Source of the DNA: Gillisella vitis
GTDB taxonomy: Bacteria > Pseudomonadota > Alphaproteobacteria > Rhizobiales > Rhizobiaceae
Assembly: GCF_014204625.1 (NCBI RefSeq)
Contig: NZ_JACHLU010000003.1
Location: forward strand, 62,001 to 126,000
Direction of reading: 5' to 3'
DNA length: 64,000 nt
The position numbers and the translations under genes are program-made. The notes beneath the pieces were generated by a model. The model had not been told where the DNA came from, made no database searches, and worked only from the letters and a program-made list of their open reading frames with translations. Each line of letters opens with the position of its first letter. Position 1 is the first letter of the stretch. Shown piece after piece: positions 1 through 8,093 of the stretch.

Positions 1-477
1 AAAGCGGCTTGCCGGAAACCAGCTTGTGGCACGGGATACGGGCTGGCCATCGGCTTTGCGCAGACCCTCCATGCGGATCACCTGATCACCGGCGCGGATG
101 TTGAGATGCGCCGCCAGCTCCGGCGTGGCGGGCTCATGGGCGCTTTCCAGCAGCAATCCCTCCAGCAGGCGGGCCTGATCCCCAATGCCGGGAGTGAAGC
201 GGGTGCGTTTGGAAATGGGAAACGTAATGCGGTCGCGCCGCACAATCAGGGTGCCACGCCCTTGCACAGTGCGCACAATGCCTTCCTGCGCCAAGGCTGC
301 AAGCGCGCTGCGCACGGTGTGGCGATTGACCTCGAACTCTGCCGCCAGCGCCGTTTCCGGCGGCACCATGCCGGTCGCATCATAGGCACCATCGCTGATG
401 GAAACCCGAATGCGATCGGCAATCTGCCGCCACAGCGCCACGCCTGTCTGTCTTTGAATGCCCTTTTGGCCTGTCAT
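1..477 (-). CDS. phnF: PhnF, GntR/HutC-type regulator of phosphonate genes (partial)
   Basis: Left edge cuts this gene; 159 codons from the N-terminus are present. Residues about 10-75 form a GntR winged helix-turn-helix (WRQIADRIR, PPETALAAEF, NRHTVRSALAAL, GRGTLIVRR). The start of a UTRA effector domain follows (FPISKRTRFTP, then RMEGLRKADG). The family represses phn genes and responds to phosphonate or a pathway metabolite. It is divergent from phnG across about 85 bp that contain a 7-4-7 palindrome, the expected arrangement for an autoregulating local repressor. The ATG at 477 is chosen because the upstream ATG runs into a stop at once. The effector is not visible from this sequence. Confidence 0.9.
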   Translation of the reverse strand, partial: MTGQKGIQRQTGVALWRQIADRIRVSISDGAYDATGMVPPETALAAEFEVNRHTVRSALAALAQEGIVRTVQGRGTLIVRRDRITFPISKRTRFTPGIGDQARLLEGLLLESAHEPATPELAAHLNIRAGDQVIRMEGLRKADGQPVSRATSWFPASRF

Positions 478-493
478 GTCACACGCTTGTCAT
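472..493. promoter_or_regulatory. Possible Pho box at the phnF start
   Basis: Two TGTCA-type half sites lie 11 bp apart (TGTCAC at 477, TGTCAT at 488), which is the helical spacing of PhoB half-sites. A further TGTCAT lies at 472. The site overlaps the phnF start codon and lies 40 bp or more from the likely phnG -10 region, so its use as a PhoB activation site is uncertain. Confidence 0.3.
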
Positions 494-528
494 TGCTGAT
501 GGGTATTGATAGTCTTAATTTGTACGGT

Positions 529-546
529 TGTCTATATTAATAGACA
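529..546. promoter_or_regulatory. Palindromic operator-like site between phnF and phnG (putative PhnF operator)
   Basis: The sequence TGTCTAT-ATTA-ATAGACA is a perfect 7-bp inverted repeat with a 4-bp spacer, 16 bp before the phnG start. It includes CTATAT, which matches the usual rhizobial -10 hexamer. A GntR dimer bound here would block the phnG promoter. PhnF is the natural candidate because its gene lies directly across the same gap. Confidence 0.6.
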
Positions 547-561
547 TTTGGAGTGAAATCA

Positions 562-1029
562 ATGGTTGTTGTGGCGGAAAAGACCGCGTCAGCGCACAAA
601 GCCCGCAAGCGGGTGATTGACCTTCTGGCGCTGTCGACATTGGCAGAATTGCGTCGCTTCTGGGATGCCTTGCCGGAAAAGCCGCAGGCCGAGTTTTTGC
701 GCGGCCCGGAAACGGGGCTTGTGATGGTGCGGGGCCGCATGGGCGGCGGTGGCGCGGCGTTTAATCTGGGCGAGGTGACGGCCACCCGCGCCACGTGCCG
801 TCTGTCGTCCGGGGCCATTGGCCATGCGCACGCGCTGGGCACTGTCAGGGAAAAGGCAAAGCTTTCGGCAATTATCGATGCGCTTTGGCAGCAAGGCAAT
901 GATCGCCCGCAGATTGAGGCGTTTTTGCGCGACATCGAAAGCCGGGTGGCGGCTGAAGATCAGGCGCGCGCCTGTGAAACCGCAGCCACCAAGGTTGATT
1001 TCTTCACCATGGTGCGGGGAGAGGATTGA
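562..1029 (+). CDS. phnG: PhnG, C-P lyase core subunit
   Basis: A 155-residue protein of normal PhnG length. In the C-P lyase core complex PhnG sits with PhnH, PhnI and PhnJ and supports transfer of the methylphosphonate moiety to the ribose of ATP. The ATG at 562 is preferred over an in-frame GTG at 553 because GGAG at 550-553 is then 8 nt upstream. The stop overlaps the phnH start. Family assignment rests on similarity through the protein (for example GLVMVRGRMGGGGAAFNLGE) and on gene order. It is the first gene of the plus-strand operon. Confidence 0.92.
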   Translation: MVVVAEKTASAHKARKRVIDLLALSTLAELRRFWDALPEKPQAEFLRGPETGLVMVRGRMGGGGAAFNLGEVTATRATCRLSSGAIGHAHALGTVREKAKLSAIIDALWQQGNDRPQIEAFLRDIESRVAAEDQARACETAATKVDFFTMVRGED

Positions 1030-1637
1030 TGCGGATGCATGAAGACAGCTTGATTGGCGGCTTTGCCGATCCCGTGTTTGATAGCCAGACCGTGTTTCGC
1101 GCCGTTATGGATGCCATGGCCCAGCCCGGCACACAGCGGACCATTGCCCCCCACATCAAGCCGCCATCAGGGCTTGGGCTGGCGCAAGGCGCGATTGCCT
1201 TGACCCTCTGCGATCATGATGTGACGGTGTGGTTGAGCAGTGCTCTGGTCAAAGCCTCTGTGGGCGCATGGATCGGCTTTCACACGGGCGCATCCATGGT
1301 TGATGCCAAGAATGATTGCCAGTTTGCCTTTCTGGAATTGGGCACCGCACGGCTCACCTTTAGCGCTTTTGCCCTTGGCAGTCAGGATTATCCCGACCGA
1401 TCCGCGACACTGGTGCTGGAGCTGCCATCGCTGACCGGCGGCCCGGAACTGGTGTTGCAGGGACCGGGTATCAAGGATCAGGTGGTGATTGCGCCGCTTG
1501 GTCTGCCGGAAGCGTTCGTGCTGCAATGGCAGGAAAATCATCAGCAATTTCCGCGTGGCGTTGATCTGGTTTTGACCTGCGGGCGCGATCTCCTCTGCCT
1601 GCCGCGCAGTTGTCACATTGCATTGAAGGAGGCGTAA
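1029..1637 (+). CDS. phnH: PhnH, C-P lyase core subunit
   Basis: The protein has 202 residues, matching PhnH. It starts with FADPVFDSQTVFRAVMDAMA, the conserved N-terminal PhnH pattern. The ATG at 1029 overlaps the phnG TGA by one base, indicating translational coupling, and GGGGAGAGG upstream is a strong ribosome binding site. PhnH is a structural part of the PhnGHIJ core. No catalytic motif is expected or seen, and nothing is odd in length or frame. Confidence 0.92.
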   Translation: MRMHEDSLIGGFADPVFDSQTVFRAVMDAMAQPGTQRTIAPHIKPPSGLGLAQGAIALTLCDHDVTVWLSSALVKASVGAWIGFHTGASMVDAKNDCQFAFLELGTARLTFSAFALGSQDYPDRSATLVLELPSLTGGPELVLQGPGIKDQVVIAPLGLPEAFVLQWQENHQQFPRGVDLVLTCGRDLLCLPRSCHIALKEA

Positions 1638-1641
1638 GCGC

Positions 1642-2739
1642 ATGTATGTTGCCGTGAAAGGTGGTGAAACCGCCATTGCCAATGCCCATCGCCTGCTGGC
1701 CGACCGTCGCCGGGGTGATCGCGCCTTGCCATCAATGACCATTGAGCAGATTCTCTCGCAACTGGCGCTCGCCGTTGCCCGCGTGATGGCCGAAGCCTCG
1801 CTCTATGATGAAAAGCTGGCAGCGCTTGCCATCAAGCAGGCGCGTGGCGATATGATCGAAGCGATTTTTCTGCTGCGGGCCTATCGCACCACGCTGCCGC
1901 GTCTGGGTGTCTCCAGACCGATCGAGACCGGCGCGATGCAGATTGAACGGCGCATTTCTGCAACCTATAAGGATCTGCCCGGCGGCCAGCTGCTGGGGCC
2001 AACCTTTGACTACACCCACCGTTTGCTCGATCCATCCCTGCTGGAAGACGCGGCGGTTGAGACGCCTGCGCAAAAACCTGGTGAGAGTGAGCCTGTGATG
2101 CGGGTGTCCGATATTCTGGCGGGTGAAGGCCTGATTGAGCCGGATGGTGCGTTGCCGGAAGATCATGTTGCAGGTGACATCACCCGCGAGCCGACCAGTT
2201 TTCCGATGCCGCGTGACTTGAGATTGCAAACGCTGGCCCGTGGCGATGAAGGCTTTTTGCTGGCATTGGCCTATTCCACCCAGAGGGGCTATGGTCGCAC
2301 CCATCCCTTTGCCGGTGAAATCCGCATTGGCGAGGTGGAGGTTGAGCTGGATGTGCCGGAACTTGGCTTTGCCGTATCGTTGGGCCGCATTCGGGTCACG
2401 GAATGCCAGATGGTCAATCAGTTCAAAGGCTCAAGCGCGGCCCCGCCGCAATTTACCCGTGGCTATGGGCTGGTGTTTGGCCAAAGTGAACGCAAGGCGA
2501 TGGCCATGGCGCTGGTGGACCGGGCCTTGCGGGCGTCCGAACTGGGAGAGGACATCACCGCCCCGGCGCAGGACGAGGAATTCGTCATCTCCCATTGCGA
2601 CAACGTGCAGTCTACCGGCTTCGTTGAGCATCTGAAACTGCCGCATTATGTCGATTTTCAGGCCGAGCTTGATCTGGTGCGGCGAATGCGTGCCGAGCAC
2701 GATCAAGCAAAACCCGGTGTGCGTGAGGCTGCGGAATGA
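1642..2739 (+). CDS. phnI: PhnI, C-P lyase core subunit (nucleosidase component)
   Basis: At 365 residues this has PhnI length and opens MYVAVKGGETAIANAHRLL as family members do. PhnI catalyses displacement of adenine from ATP or GTP by phosphonate, giving ribose 1-phosphonate 5-triphosphate together with PhnG, PhnH and PhnL. The ribosome site AAGGAGG lies just before the ATG, 4 nt after phnH. Unlike the other joins in the operon, phnI is followed by a 202-bp gap before phnJ. Confidence 0.93.
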   Translation: MYVAVKGGETAIANAHRLLADRRRGDRALPSMTIEQILSQLALAVARVMAEASLYDEKLAALAIKQARGDMIEAIFLLRAYRTTLPRLGVSRPIETGAMQIERRISATYKDLPGGQLLGPTFDYTHRLLDPSLLEDAAVETPAQKPGESEPVMRVSDILAGEGLIEPDGALPEDHVAGDITREPTSFPMPRDLRLQTLARGDEGFLLALAYSTQRGYGRTHPFAGEIRIGEVEVELDVPELGFAVSLGRIRVTECQMVNQFKGSSAAPPQFTRGYGLVFGQSERKAMAMALVDRALRASELGEDITAPAQDEEFVISHCDNVQSTGFVEHLKLPHYVDFQAELDLVRRMRAEHDQAKPGVREAAE

Positions 2740-2808
2740 TCCGGTGCGTCAGAGTCTGTTCAAGAATTGCCATTGGCAGCCCGCCAGCGGCGATGATGGG
2801 GCAGGCTC

Positions 2809-2898
2809 TCAGTCGTGGTCCGCATACCAGAAGGCGCACAGCGTCGTCATGCCGAGCATAAGGGCAACGAAGATGGCGAACATCATTTCGATTTCCAT
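2809..2898 (-). CDS. Possible 29-residue membrane microprotein, antisense in the phnI-phnJ gap
   Basis: On the minus strand GGGAG is followed 8 nt later by ATG and a 29-codon frame ending in TGA. The product begins MEIEMMFAIF, has one strongly hydrophobic segment (about residues 6-24, FAIFVALMLG then MTTLCAFWY) and a charged ADHD tail. Size and shape recall single-helix subunits such as CydX, but I see no real family match. It lies opposite to the phn operon and would need a promoter inside phnJ. The good ribosome site and the membrane-helix composition are the only support. Confidence 0.4.
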   Translation of the reverse strand: MEIEMMFAIFVALMLGMTTLCAFWYADHD

Positions 2899-2941
2899 GC
2901 TGTCTGCTCCCTGTTTCCTGTTTGCCAGAGGGTAACGTGCA

Positions 2942-3838
2942 ATGATTACAGAAGTTCCAACGAGTGCTGATTTAGCAAAATATAATTTTGCCTATCTGGA
3001 TGAGCAGACCAAGCGGATGATTCGTCGTGCCATCCTCAAGGCCATTGCCATTCCCGGTTATCAGGTGCCGTTTGCCAGCCGGGAAATGCCCATGCCCTAT
3101 GGCTGGGGCACCGGCGGCGTGCAGGTCACGGCGGCCATTATGGGGCGCAATGATGTGCTGAAAGTGATTGATCAGGGCGCAGACGACACCACCAATGCCG
3201 TTTCCATCCGGGCATTTTTCCAAAAAGTCGCGCAGGTGGCAGTCACCACCCATACCCATGATGCCACCATCATTCAGACCCGTCACCGCATTCCTGAGCA
3301 AACGTTAAGAGCAGGTCAGGTGCTGGTTTATCAGGTGCCGATTCCAGAGCCGTTGCGCTTTCTGGAGCCACGCGAAACCGAAACCCGGCAAATGCACGCG
3401 CTGGCCGAATATGGCCTGATGCATGTGAAGCTTTATGAGGACATAGCCCGCAATGGCCGCATTGCCACAACCTACGCCTATCCGGTGAAAGTGGCGGGCC
3501 GTTATGTGATGGACCCATCGCCAACGCCGAAGTTTGACAATCCGAAAATGCATATGTCGGAGGCCTTGCAGTTGTTTGGCGCGGGCCGCGAAAAGCGCAT
3601 TTATGCCGTGCCGCCTTTCACTGAGGTGGTCAGCCTTGATTTTGAAGATCATCCGTTTGAGGTGCAGAGCTTTGATAAACCCTGTGCGCTCTGCGGTGCC
3701 CACAATGTCTATCTTGATGAAGTGGTTCTGGATGACAAGGGCGGACGCATGTTTGTCTGCTCCGATACGGATTATTGCGAGGATCGGCGCGCCCAAGGTC
3801 ATCGTGGCGAACTTTTGGCCGGGGAGGTTTCAGCATGA
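2942..3838 (+). CDS. phnJ: PhnJ, radical SAM C-P lyase catalytic subunit
   Basis: This 298-residue protein cleaves the C-P bond of ribose 1-phosphonate 5-phosphate, giving alkane and cyclic ribose phosphate. The signature cysteines are C248, C251, C273 and C279 with spacing X2, X21, X5, the same as in the E. coli enzyme. The first three bind the [4Fe-4S] cluster and the last is the thiyl radical site. The N-terminal part (NFAYLDEQTKRMIRRAILKA, MPYGWGTGGVQ) is typical PhnJ. The stop overlaps the phnK start as ATGA. All catalytic residues are present. Confidence 0.96.
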   Translation: MITEVPTSADLAKYNFAYLDEQTKRMIRRAILKAIAIPGYQVPFASREMPMPYGWGTGGVQVTAAIMGRNDVLKVIDQGADDTTNAVSIRAFFQKVAQVAVTTHTHDATIIQTRHRIPEQTLRAGQVLVYQVPIPEPLRFLEPRETETRQMHALAEYGLMHVKLYEDIARNGRIATTYAYPVKVAGRYVMDPSPTPKFDNPKMHMSEALQLFGAGREKRIYAVPPFTEVVSLDFEDHPFEVQSFDKPCALCGAHNVYLDEVVLDDKGGRMFVCSDTDYCEDRRAQGHRGELLAGEVSA

Positions 3839-4611
3839 GCGATCAACCGCTTTTGAAAGTCCGGGATCTGTCGAAATATTATGGTCGCCGCATTGGCTGC
3901 ACCCATGTGTCGTTTGATCTGTGGCCGGGTGAGGTTCTGGCCATTGTTGGCGAATCCGGCTCGGGCAAGACCACGCTGCTGTCGTGCCTCTCCACCCGGC
4001 TGATGCCAACAACAGGCAGCGTCGAATATCATATGCGCGATGGTCAGTACCGTGACCTCTATCATATGAGCGAGGCCGAGCGTCGCTTTTTGATGCGCAC
4101 GGACTGGGGCTTTGTCCATCAAAACCCCGCCGATGGCCTGCGCATGACCGTATCTGCCGGGGCCAATGTGGGCGAGCGCCTGATGGCCGTGGGCGACCGT
4201 CATTATGGCCGCATCCGCGCAACCGCCGCTGACTGGCTGGAGCGGGTGGAAATTGCCGCAGACCGGATTGATGATCAGCCAAGGGCTTTTTCCGGTGGTA
4301 TGCGCCAGCGCTTGCAGATTGCCCGCAATCTGGTCACCAATCCGCGCCTTGTGTTCATGGATGAGCCAACTGGCGGTCTGGATGTATCGGTGCAGGCAAG
4401 GCTGCTGGATCTGGTGCGCGGCTTAGTGGCTGATCTTGGCCTGTCGGCTATTGTCGTCACCCATGATCTGGCGGTGGCGCGGCTGTTGTCACACCGGATG
4501 ATGGTGATGAAAGAGGGTCAGGTGATTGAGCAGGGGCTGACCGACCGGGTGCTGGATGATCCGCAGCAGCCCTATACCCAATTGCTCGTATCTTCAATTC
4601 TTCAGGTCTGA
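3835..4611 (+). CDS. phnK: PhnK, ABC-type ATPase of the C-P lyase complex
   Basis: A 258-residue ABC ATPase with Walker A GESGSGKTT at 39-47, signature FSGGMRQRLQ, Walker B LVFMDEPTGGLD and a VVTHD switch. PhnK binds the C-P lyase core and is not an importer subunit. The start is the ATG overlapping the phnJ stop, preceded by GGGGAGG; an upstream in-frame methionine would only extend the protein into phnJ. Sequence such as LLKVRDLSKYYG and VHQNPADGLRMTVSAGANVGERLM is closely PhnK-like. Confidence 0.94.
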   Translation: MSDQPLLKVRDLSKYYGRRIGCTHVSFDLWPGEVLAIVGESGSGKTTLLSCLSTRLMPTTGSVEYHMRDGQYRDLYHMSEAERRFLMRTDWGFVHQNPADGLRMTVSAGANVGERLMAVGDRHYGRIRATAADWLERVEIAADRIDDQPRAFSGGMRQRLQIARNLVTNPRLVFMDEPTGGLDVSVQARLLDLVRGLVADLGLSAIVVTHDLAVARLLSHRMMVMKEGQVIEQGLTDRVLDDPQQPYTQLLVSSILQV

Positions 4612-4624
4612 TGGGAAGATAGCC

Positions 4625-5332
4625 ATGGCCACGCCTCTTATTGTTTCGGAAGTCTGCAAAAGCTTCACCATGCATTTGCGCGACGGGCTGGTTTTGCCTG
4701 TGGTGCGCAATGTGAGTTTCTCTGTCGCCAGCGGAGCCTGTAGCGTGCTGGGCGGGCCTTCAGGGGTTGGCAAAAGCTCGATCCTGAAAATGCTCTATGG
4801 CAATTATGCCGTCGATAGCGGCCAGATTCTGGTCCGGCATCAGGGCACGATTGTGGATCTGGCCAGTGCCGAGCCACGCACCATTCTCGATATTCGCCGC
4901 GATAGCATGGGCTATGTCAGCCAGTTTTTGCGCACCGTGCCGCGCGTATCGGCGCTGGATGTGGTGGCTGAGCCGCTGACCATGCGCGGCGTGGCGCAAA
5001 GAGATGCCCGCGAGCGGGCCGCTGATCTTCTGGCCCGGCTCAACCTGCCCAAAGACCTGTGGCAATTGCCACCGGCAACTTTTTCCGGGGGCGAGCAGCA
5101 GCGCGTCAATATTGCCAGAGGCTTCATCACCGACCACGCCATTCTGCTGCTGGATGAGCCGACCGCTTCGCTGGACGCGCAAAACCGCGCCGTGGTGGTG
5201 GAGCTGATCCGCCAGAAGAAGGCGGAAGGCGTGGCCATGCTGGGTATTTTTCACGATGAGGAGGTGCGGGCAGCGGTCGCCGACACGATTCTGGATGTGT
5301 CACAATTTTCGCCAAGGACGATGGCCGCATGA
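4625..5332 (+). CDS. phnL: PhnL, ABC-type ATPase of the C-P lyase pathway
   Basis: A 235-residue protein with Walker [11 protein letters not shown] at about 43-52, signature [14 protein letters not shown], Walker [14 protein letters not shown] and the switch [10 protein letters not shown]. PhnL acts with PhnG, PhnH and PhnI in the nucleosidase step. The ATG at 4625 follows GGGAAGA and gives the normal length. It lies 13 nt after phnK and its stop overlaps the next start as ATGA, so it is cotranscribed. Confidence 0.93.
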   Translation: MATPLIVSEVCKSFTMHLRDGLVLPVVRNVSFSVASGACSVLGGPSGVGKSSILKMLYGNYAVDSGQILVRHQGTIVDLASAEPRTILDIRRDSMGYVSQFLRTVPRVSALDVVAEPLTMRGVAQRDARERAADLLARLNLPKDLWQLPPATFSGGEQQRVNIARGFITDHAILLLDEPTASLDAQNRAVVVELIRQKKAEGVAMLGIFHDEEVRAAVADTILDVSQFSPRTMAA

Positions 5333-5946
5333 CGCGCAAACTGGGTCTTGAACCGCATATTCATCCCACCGCCACGGTCAACAACGCGACATTGGGCCGT
5401 TATACTGAAGTGTCCGAGCGTTGTCGTCTCGATGAAGTCGAGATGGGTGATTACTCTTATATCATGCAGGACGGCGCAATCTGGTGTGCCACCATTGGCA
5501 AATTTGCCAATATTGCTGCAAGCGTGCGCATCAATGCGCCGAACCATCCCACCTGGCGGGCGACCCTGCATCACTTCACCTATCGGGCCGCTGATTACTT
5601 TGACGGGGCAGACCTTGATGAGGATTTCTTTGCCTGGCGGCGCGAAAACCGTGTGGTCATCGGCCATGATGTGTGGATTGGTCATGGGGCCACCATTCTG
5701 CCCGGTGTGACCATTGGCCATGGGGCGGTGATTGGGGCCGGTGCCGTGGTGTCGAAATCGGTTGAGCCTTACACCATCGTTGGCGGCGTGCCCGCCCGGC
5801 CGATCAAGCCAAGGTTTGCACCAGATGTTGCGGCTGGCATGGAGGCGCTGGCGTGGTGGGATTGGCAACATGATCAGCTGTGTGCGGCGCTTGCTGATTT
5901 TCGCACTCTCTCGGGCGAGGCCTTCTTGAAGAAGTACCAAGTATAA
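5329..5946 (+). CDS. Phosphonate-operon hexapeptide-repeat acetyltransferase
   Basis: A 205-residue left-handed beta-helix transferase with repeated hexapeptides ([19 protein letters not shown], then [31 protein letters not shown]) of the chloramphenicol/virginiamycin acetyltransferase class. It is translationally coupled to phnL. A subfamily of such proteins occurs inside phn operons; its substrate is not established. It could play the part of PhnO, which N-acetylates aminoalkylphosphonates in E. coli and is absent here. That substitution is inference. Confidence 0.85.
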   Translation: MTRKLGLEPHIHPTATVNNATLGRYTEVSERCRLDEVEMGDYSYIMQDGAIWCATIGKFANIAASVRINAPNHPTWRATLHHFTYRAADYFDGADLDEDFFAWRRENRVVIGHDVWIGHGATILPGVTIGHGAVIGAGAVVSKSVEPYTIVGGVPARPIKPRFAPDVAAGMEALAWWDWQHDQLCAALADFRTLSGEAFLKKYQV

Positions 5947-5964
5947 CCCGCATAATTTAATAGA

Positions 5965-5984
5965 AATGTCACAGAAGTGACATT
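5965..5984. promoter_or_regulatory. Palindrome / possible Pho box upstream of phnC
   Basis: AATGTCAC-AGAA-GTGACATT is a perfect 8-bp inverted repeat with a 4-bp spacer, just after the acetyltransferase gene and about 170 bp before phnC. It also reads as two half sites, TGTCAC and TGACAT, 11 bp apart, so it could be a degenerate Pho box or the operator of a dimeric regulator. A weak -10-like CATAGT follows at about 6004. Confidence 0.4.
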
Positions 5985-6151
5985 CAGTATTCATTCGCCT
6001 CCCATAGTTTTAGTGCAGTGATCCAAACAGAGGCTTCAGCCGAGTTTGGAAAAATCGCTGCATAAACAAAAATCTAGTGCACGCGAGCATGAACGAAGTG
6101 AATGCGTCAGTGCACTTGTGATCAACGAAGACATACGTCGGAAGCAGCGGA

Positions 6152-7000
6152 ATGAATTTCGAACTCACTCAGGTCACGCGACGGTTCGGTGAAAAAACCG
6201 CAGTGGACGGCGTGTCTCTTTCGATCCCGCACGGGCAAATGGTGGGGATTATTGGTCGTTCGGGGGCTGGAAAGTCCACGCTTCTGCGGATGATCAATCG
6301 TTTGGCCGATCCAACATCCGGTTCCATCCGCTTTGGTGATCTTGAAGTGTCCCGTCTGCATGGGGCGGCCTTGCGCCACTGGCAGCGGGACTGCGCCATG
6401 ATCTTCCAGCAGTTCAATCTGGTTCCGCGTCTGGATGTGCTGACCAATGTGATGTTGGGGCGGCTCAATCACCGCTCCACGATGTTGAGCCTGCTCAGCA
6501 TTTTTACCCGTGAAGAGCGGATCATGGCGATTGCAGCCTTGGAGCGTCTTGGTATCGAGCAGACGGCGATGCAGGCGGCAGGCACGCTGTCCGGCGGTCA
6601 GCAGCAGCGCGTTGCCATTGCGCGTGCCCTGATGCAGGCCCCGAAAATGCTGTTGGCCGATGAGCCGATTGCGTCACTGGACCCGCTGAACGCCAAGATC
6701 GTGATGGATTCCTTGCGCGACATCAATGAGCGCGAAGGCATTACCGTGATTACCAATCTGCACACGCTGGATACGGCGCGGGCCTATTGTGAGCGCATCA
6801 TTGGCATGTCCGCAGGTCGTGTGGTGTTTGATGGTGGTCCGAATGATCTGACGGCGGATGCGGTCAGGGCCATTTATGGCGCTGGTCACGATGGCAATGA
6901 GATCGATGAAAGCATGACCTCAACCGCAATCCGGGTTCCGGTGTCCAAAGGTGCGGTACTTTCGCCAGCATCTGCATCATTGGCGGTTGGGGCAAGCTGA
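6152..7000 (+). CDS. phnC: PhnC, phosphonate ABC transporter ATP-binding protein
   Basis: A 282-residue ATPase with Walker [10 protein letters not shown] at 35-43, signature [15 protein letters not shown], Walker [14 protein letters not shown], and the phosphonate-transporter form of the switch ([10 protein letters not shown]). It energises phosphonate (possibly also phosphate or phosphite) uptake with PhnD and the two PhnE permeases directly downstream. The ATG at 6152 is preceded by a purine-rich site. A 205-bp leader separates it from the acetyltransferase gene, consistent with a separate promoter. Confidence 0.94.
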   Translation: MNFELTQVTRRFGEKTAVDGVSLSIPHGQMVGIIGRSGAGKSTLLRMINRLADPTSGSIRFGDLEVSRLHGAALRHWQRDCAMIFQQFNLVPRLDVLTNVMLGRLNHRSTMLSLLSIFTREERIMAIAALERLGIEQTAMQAAGTLSGGQQQRVAIARALMQAPKMLLADEPIASLDPLNAKIVMDSLRDINEREGITVITNLHTLDTARAYCERIIGMSAGRVVFDGGPNDLTADAVRAIYGAGHDGNEIDESMTSTAIRVPVSKGAVLSPASASLAVGAS

Positions 7001-7104
7001 AAAGCCTGTTGCCGATTCGCTGTTTCGTTTGCCTGCGTCAAGGCAGCTTTTTTCTAAAAAACAGACGTAACCGGCTGTGTCGCCGGACAATCAGGAGAGA
7101 GACC

Positions 7105-8013
7105 ATGTTGAAGAAGATCTTGCTTGCCTCGGTGACGCTGTTGTCCCTGTCTGGCATTGCTGCTGCCGAAGACCTGAAGGAATTTCGCATCGGTATTCTG
7201 GGTGGTGAAAACGAAGCTGACCGTCTACGGAACTTCCAGTGCCTTTCCGATCACCTGAAAAAAGATATGGGCTTTGAGAAGGTGTCGATGTTCCCGGCCT
7301 CCGATTATGACGGTGTGATTCAGGGCCTGCTTGGCGGTACGCTGGATTTTGCCGAGCTGGGTGCATCGGGCTATGCCAAGGCCTATCTGGCCAATCCAAA
7401 GGCGGTTGAGCCGATCCTGACCACCGTGCAGACCGATGGCTCGATGGGCTATTACTCGATCATGGTGGCCCGCAAAGACAGCGGCATGACCAAAGTGACG
7501 GACATCAAGGGCAAGAAGCTCGGTTTTGCCGATCCTGACAGCACCTCCGGCTACCTCATCCCGACCGTGACCCTGCCAGAGGCGCTGGGTGGCGTGCCTG
7601 TAAAGTCTTATGTCGGTTCCACCGGCTTTGGCGGCGGGCATGAAAATCTGGTGCTCGAAGTGCTGAAGGGCACGTTTGATGCGGGCACCACCTTCGGTTC
7701 CGGCGTTGGCGATTTCAAGGACGGCTACACCTCTGGCAATCTGCGCAAGATGGTGGACAAGGGCGTGCTCAACATGGCCGATCTGGTCGAGTTGTGGAAG
7801 TCGCCACTGATCCCCAATGGCCCGCTGGTGATCCGCTCCTCCATGAGCGATGCCATGAAGGCCAAGGTCACGGCTTTCTTCAAGGCGCTGCCAACGACGG
7901 ACAAGGCCTGCTTTGAAGCTGTCGAAGGCGGCGATTTCAAGGGCTATGCTGACGTCAACGTCGATTTCTACAAGCCGGTGATTGATGCCCGCAAGGCGAC
8001 AATCGGCGGCTGA
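7105..8013 (+). CDS. phnD: PhnD, periplasmic phosphonate-binding protein
   Basis: A 302-residue binding protein with a clear signal peptide (MLKKILLASVTLLSLSG, cleavage near IAAAED, residue about 20). The body shows PhnD patterns: FRIGILGGENEADRL, MFPASDYDGVIQGLLGGTLDFAELG, and KKLGFADPDSTSGYLIP. The start is the ATG at 7105 after AGGAGAGAGACC; an upstream in-frame extension lacks a signal sequence at its start and is rejected. It captures phosphonates in the periplasm for PhnE1 and PhnE2. Confidence 0.94.
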   Translation: MLKKILLASVTLLSLSGIAAAEDLKEFRIGILGGENEADRLRNFQCLSDHLKKDMGFEKVSMFPASDYDGVIQGLLGGTLDFAELGASGYAKAYLANPKAVEPILTTVQTDGSMGYYSIMVARKDSGMTKVTDIKGKKLGFADPDSTSGYLIPTVTLPEALGGVPVKSYVGSTGFGGGHENLVLEVLKGTFDAGTTFGSGVGDFKDGYTSGNLRKMVDKGVLNMADLVELWKSPLIPNGPLVIRSSMSDAMKAKVTAFFKALPTTDKACFEAVEGGDFKGYADVNVDFYKPVIDARKATIGG

Positions 8014-8093
8014 TCATCCGTTTTACCCTTTGGCCGCTGGTGGGGATCGTGACCGGCGGCTCTTTTATCCTCTCAAACGTTGCAGAAAAACCA

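Noticed and set aside
2736..2864. Plus-strand 42-codon frame overlapping the phnI stop as ATGA
   Set aside because: The product is Arg/Ser-rich with no domain, it has no ribosome site of its own, and the composition looks like an off-frame reading. The antisense microprotein frame in the same gap is better supported.
8040..8093. Longer phnE1 start at GTG 8040
   Set aside because: It adds 18 residues with no ribosome site. The ATG at 8094 gives a more normal start, though the choice is not certain.
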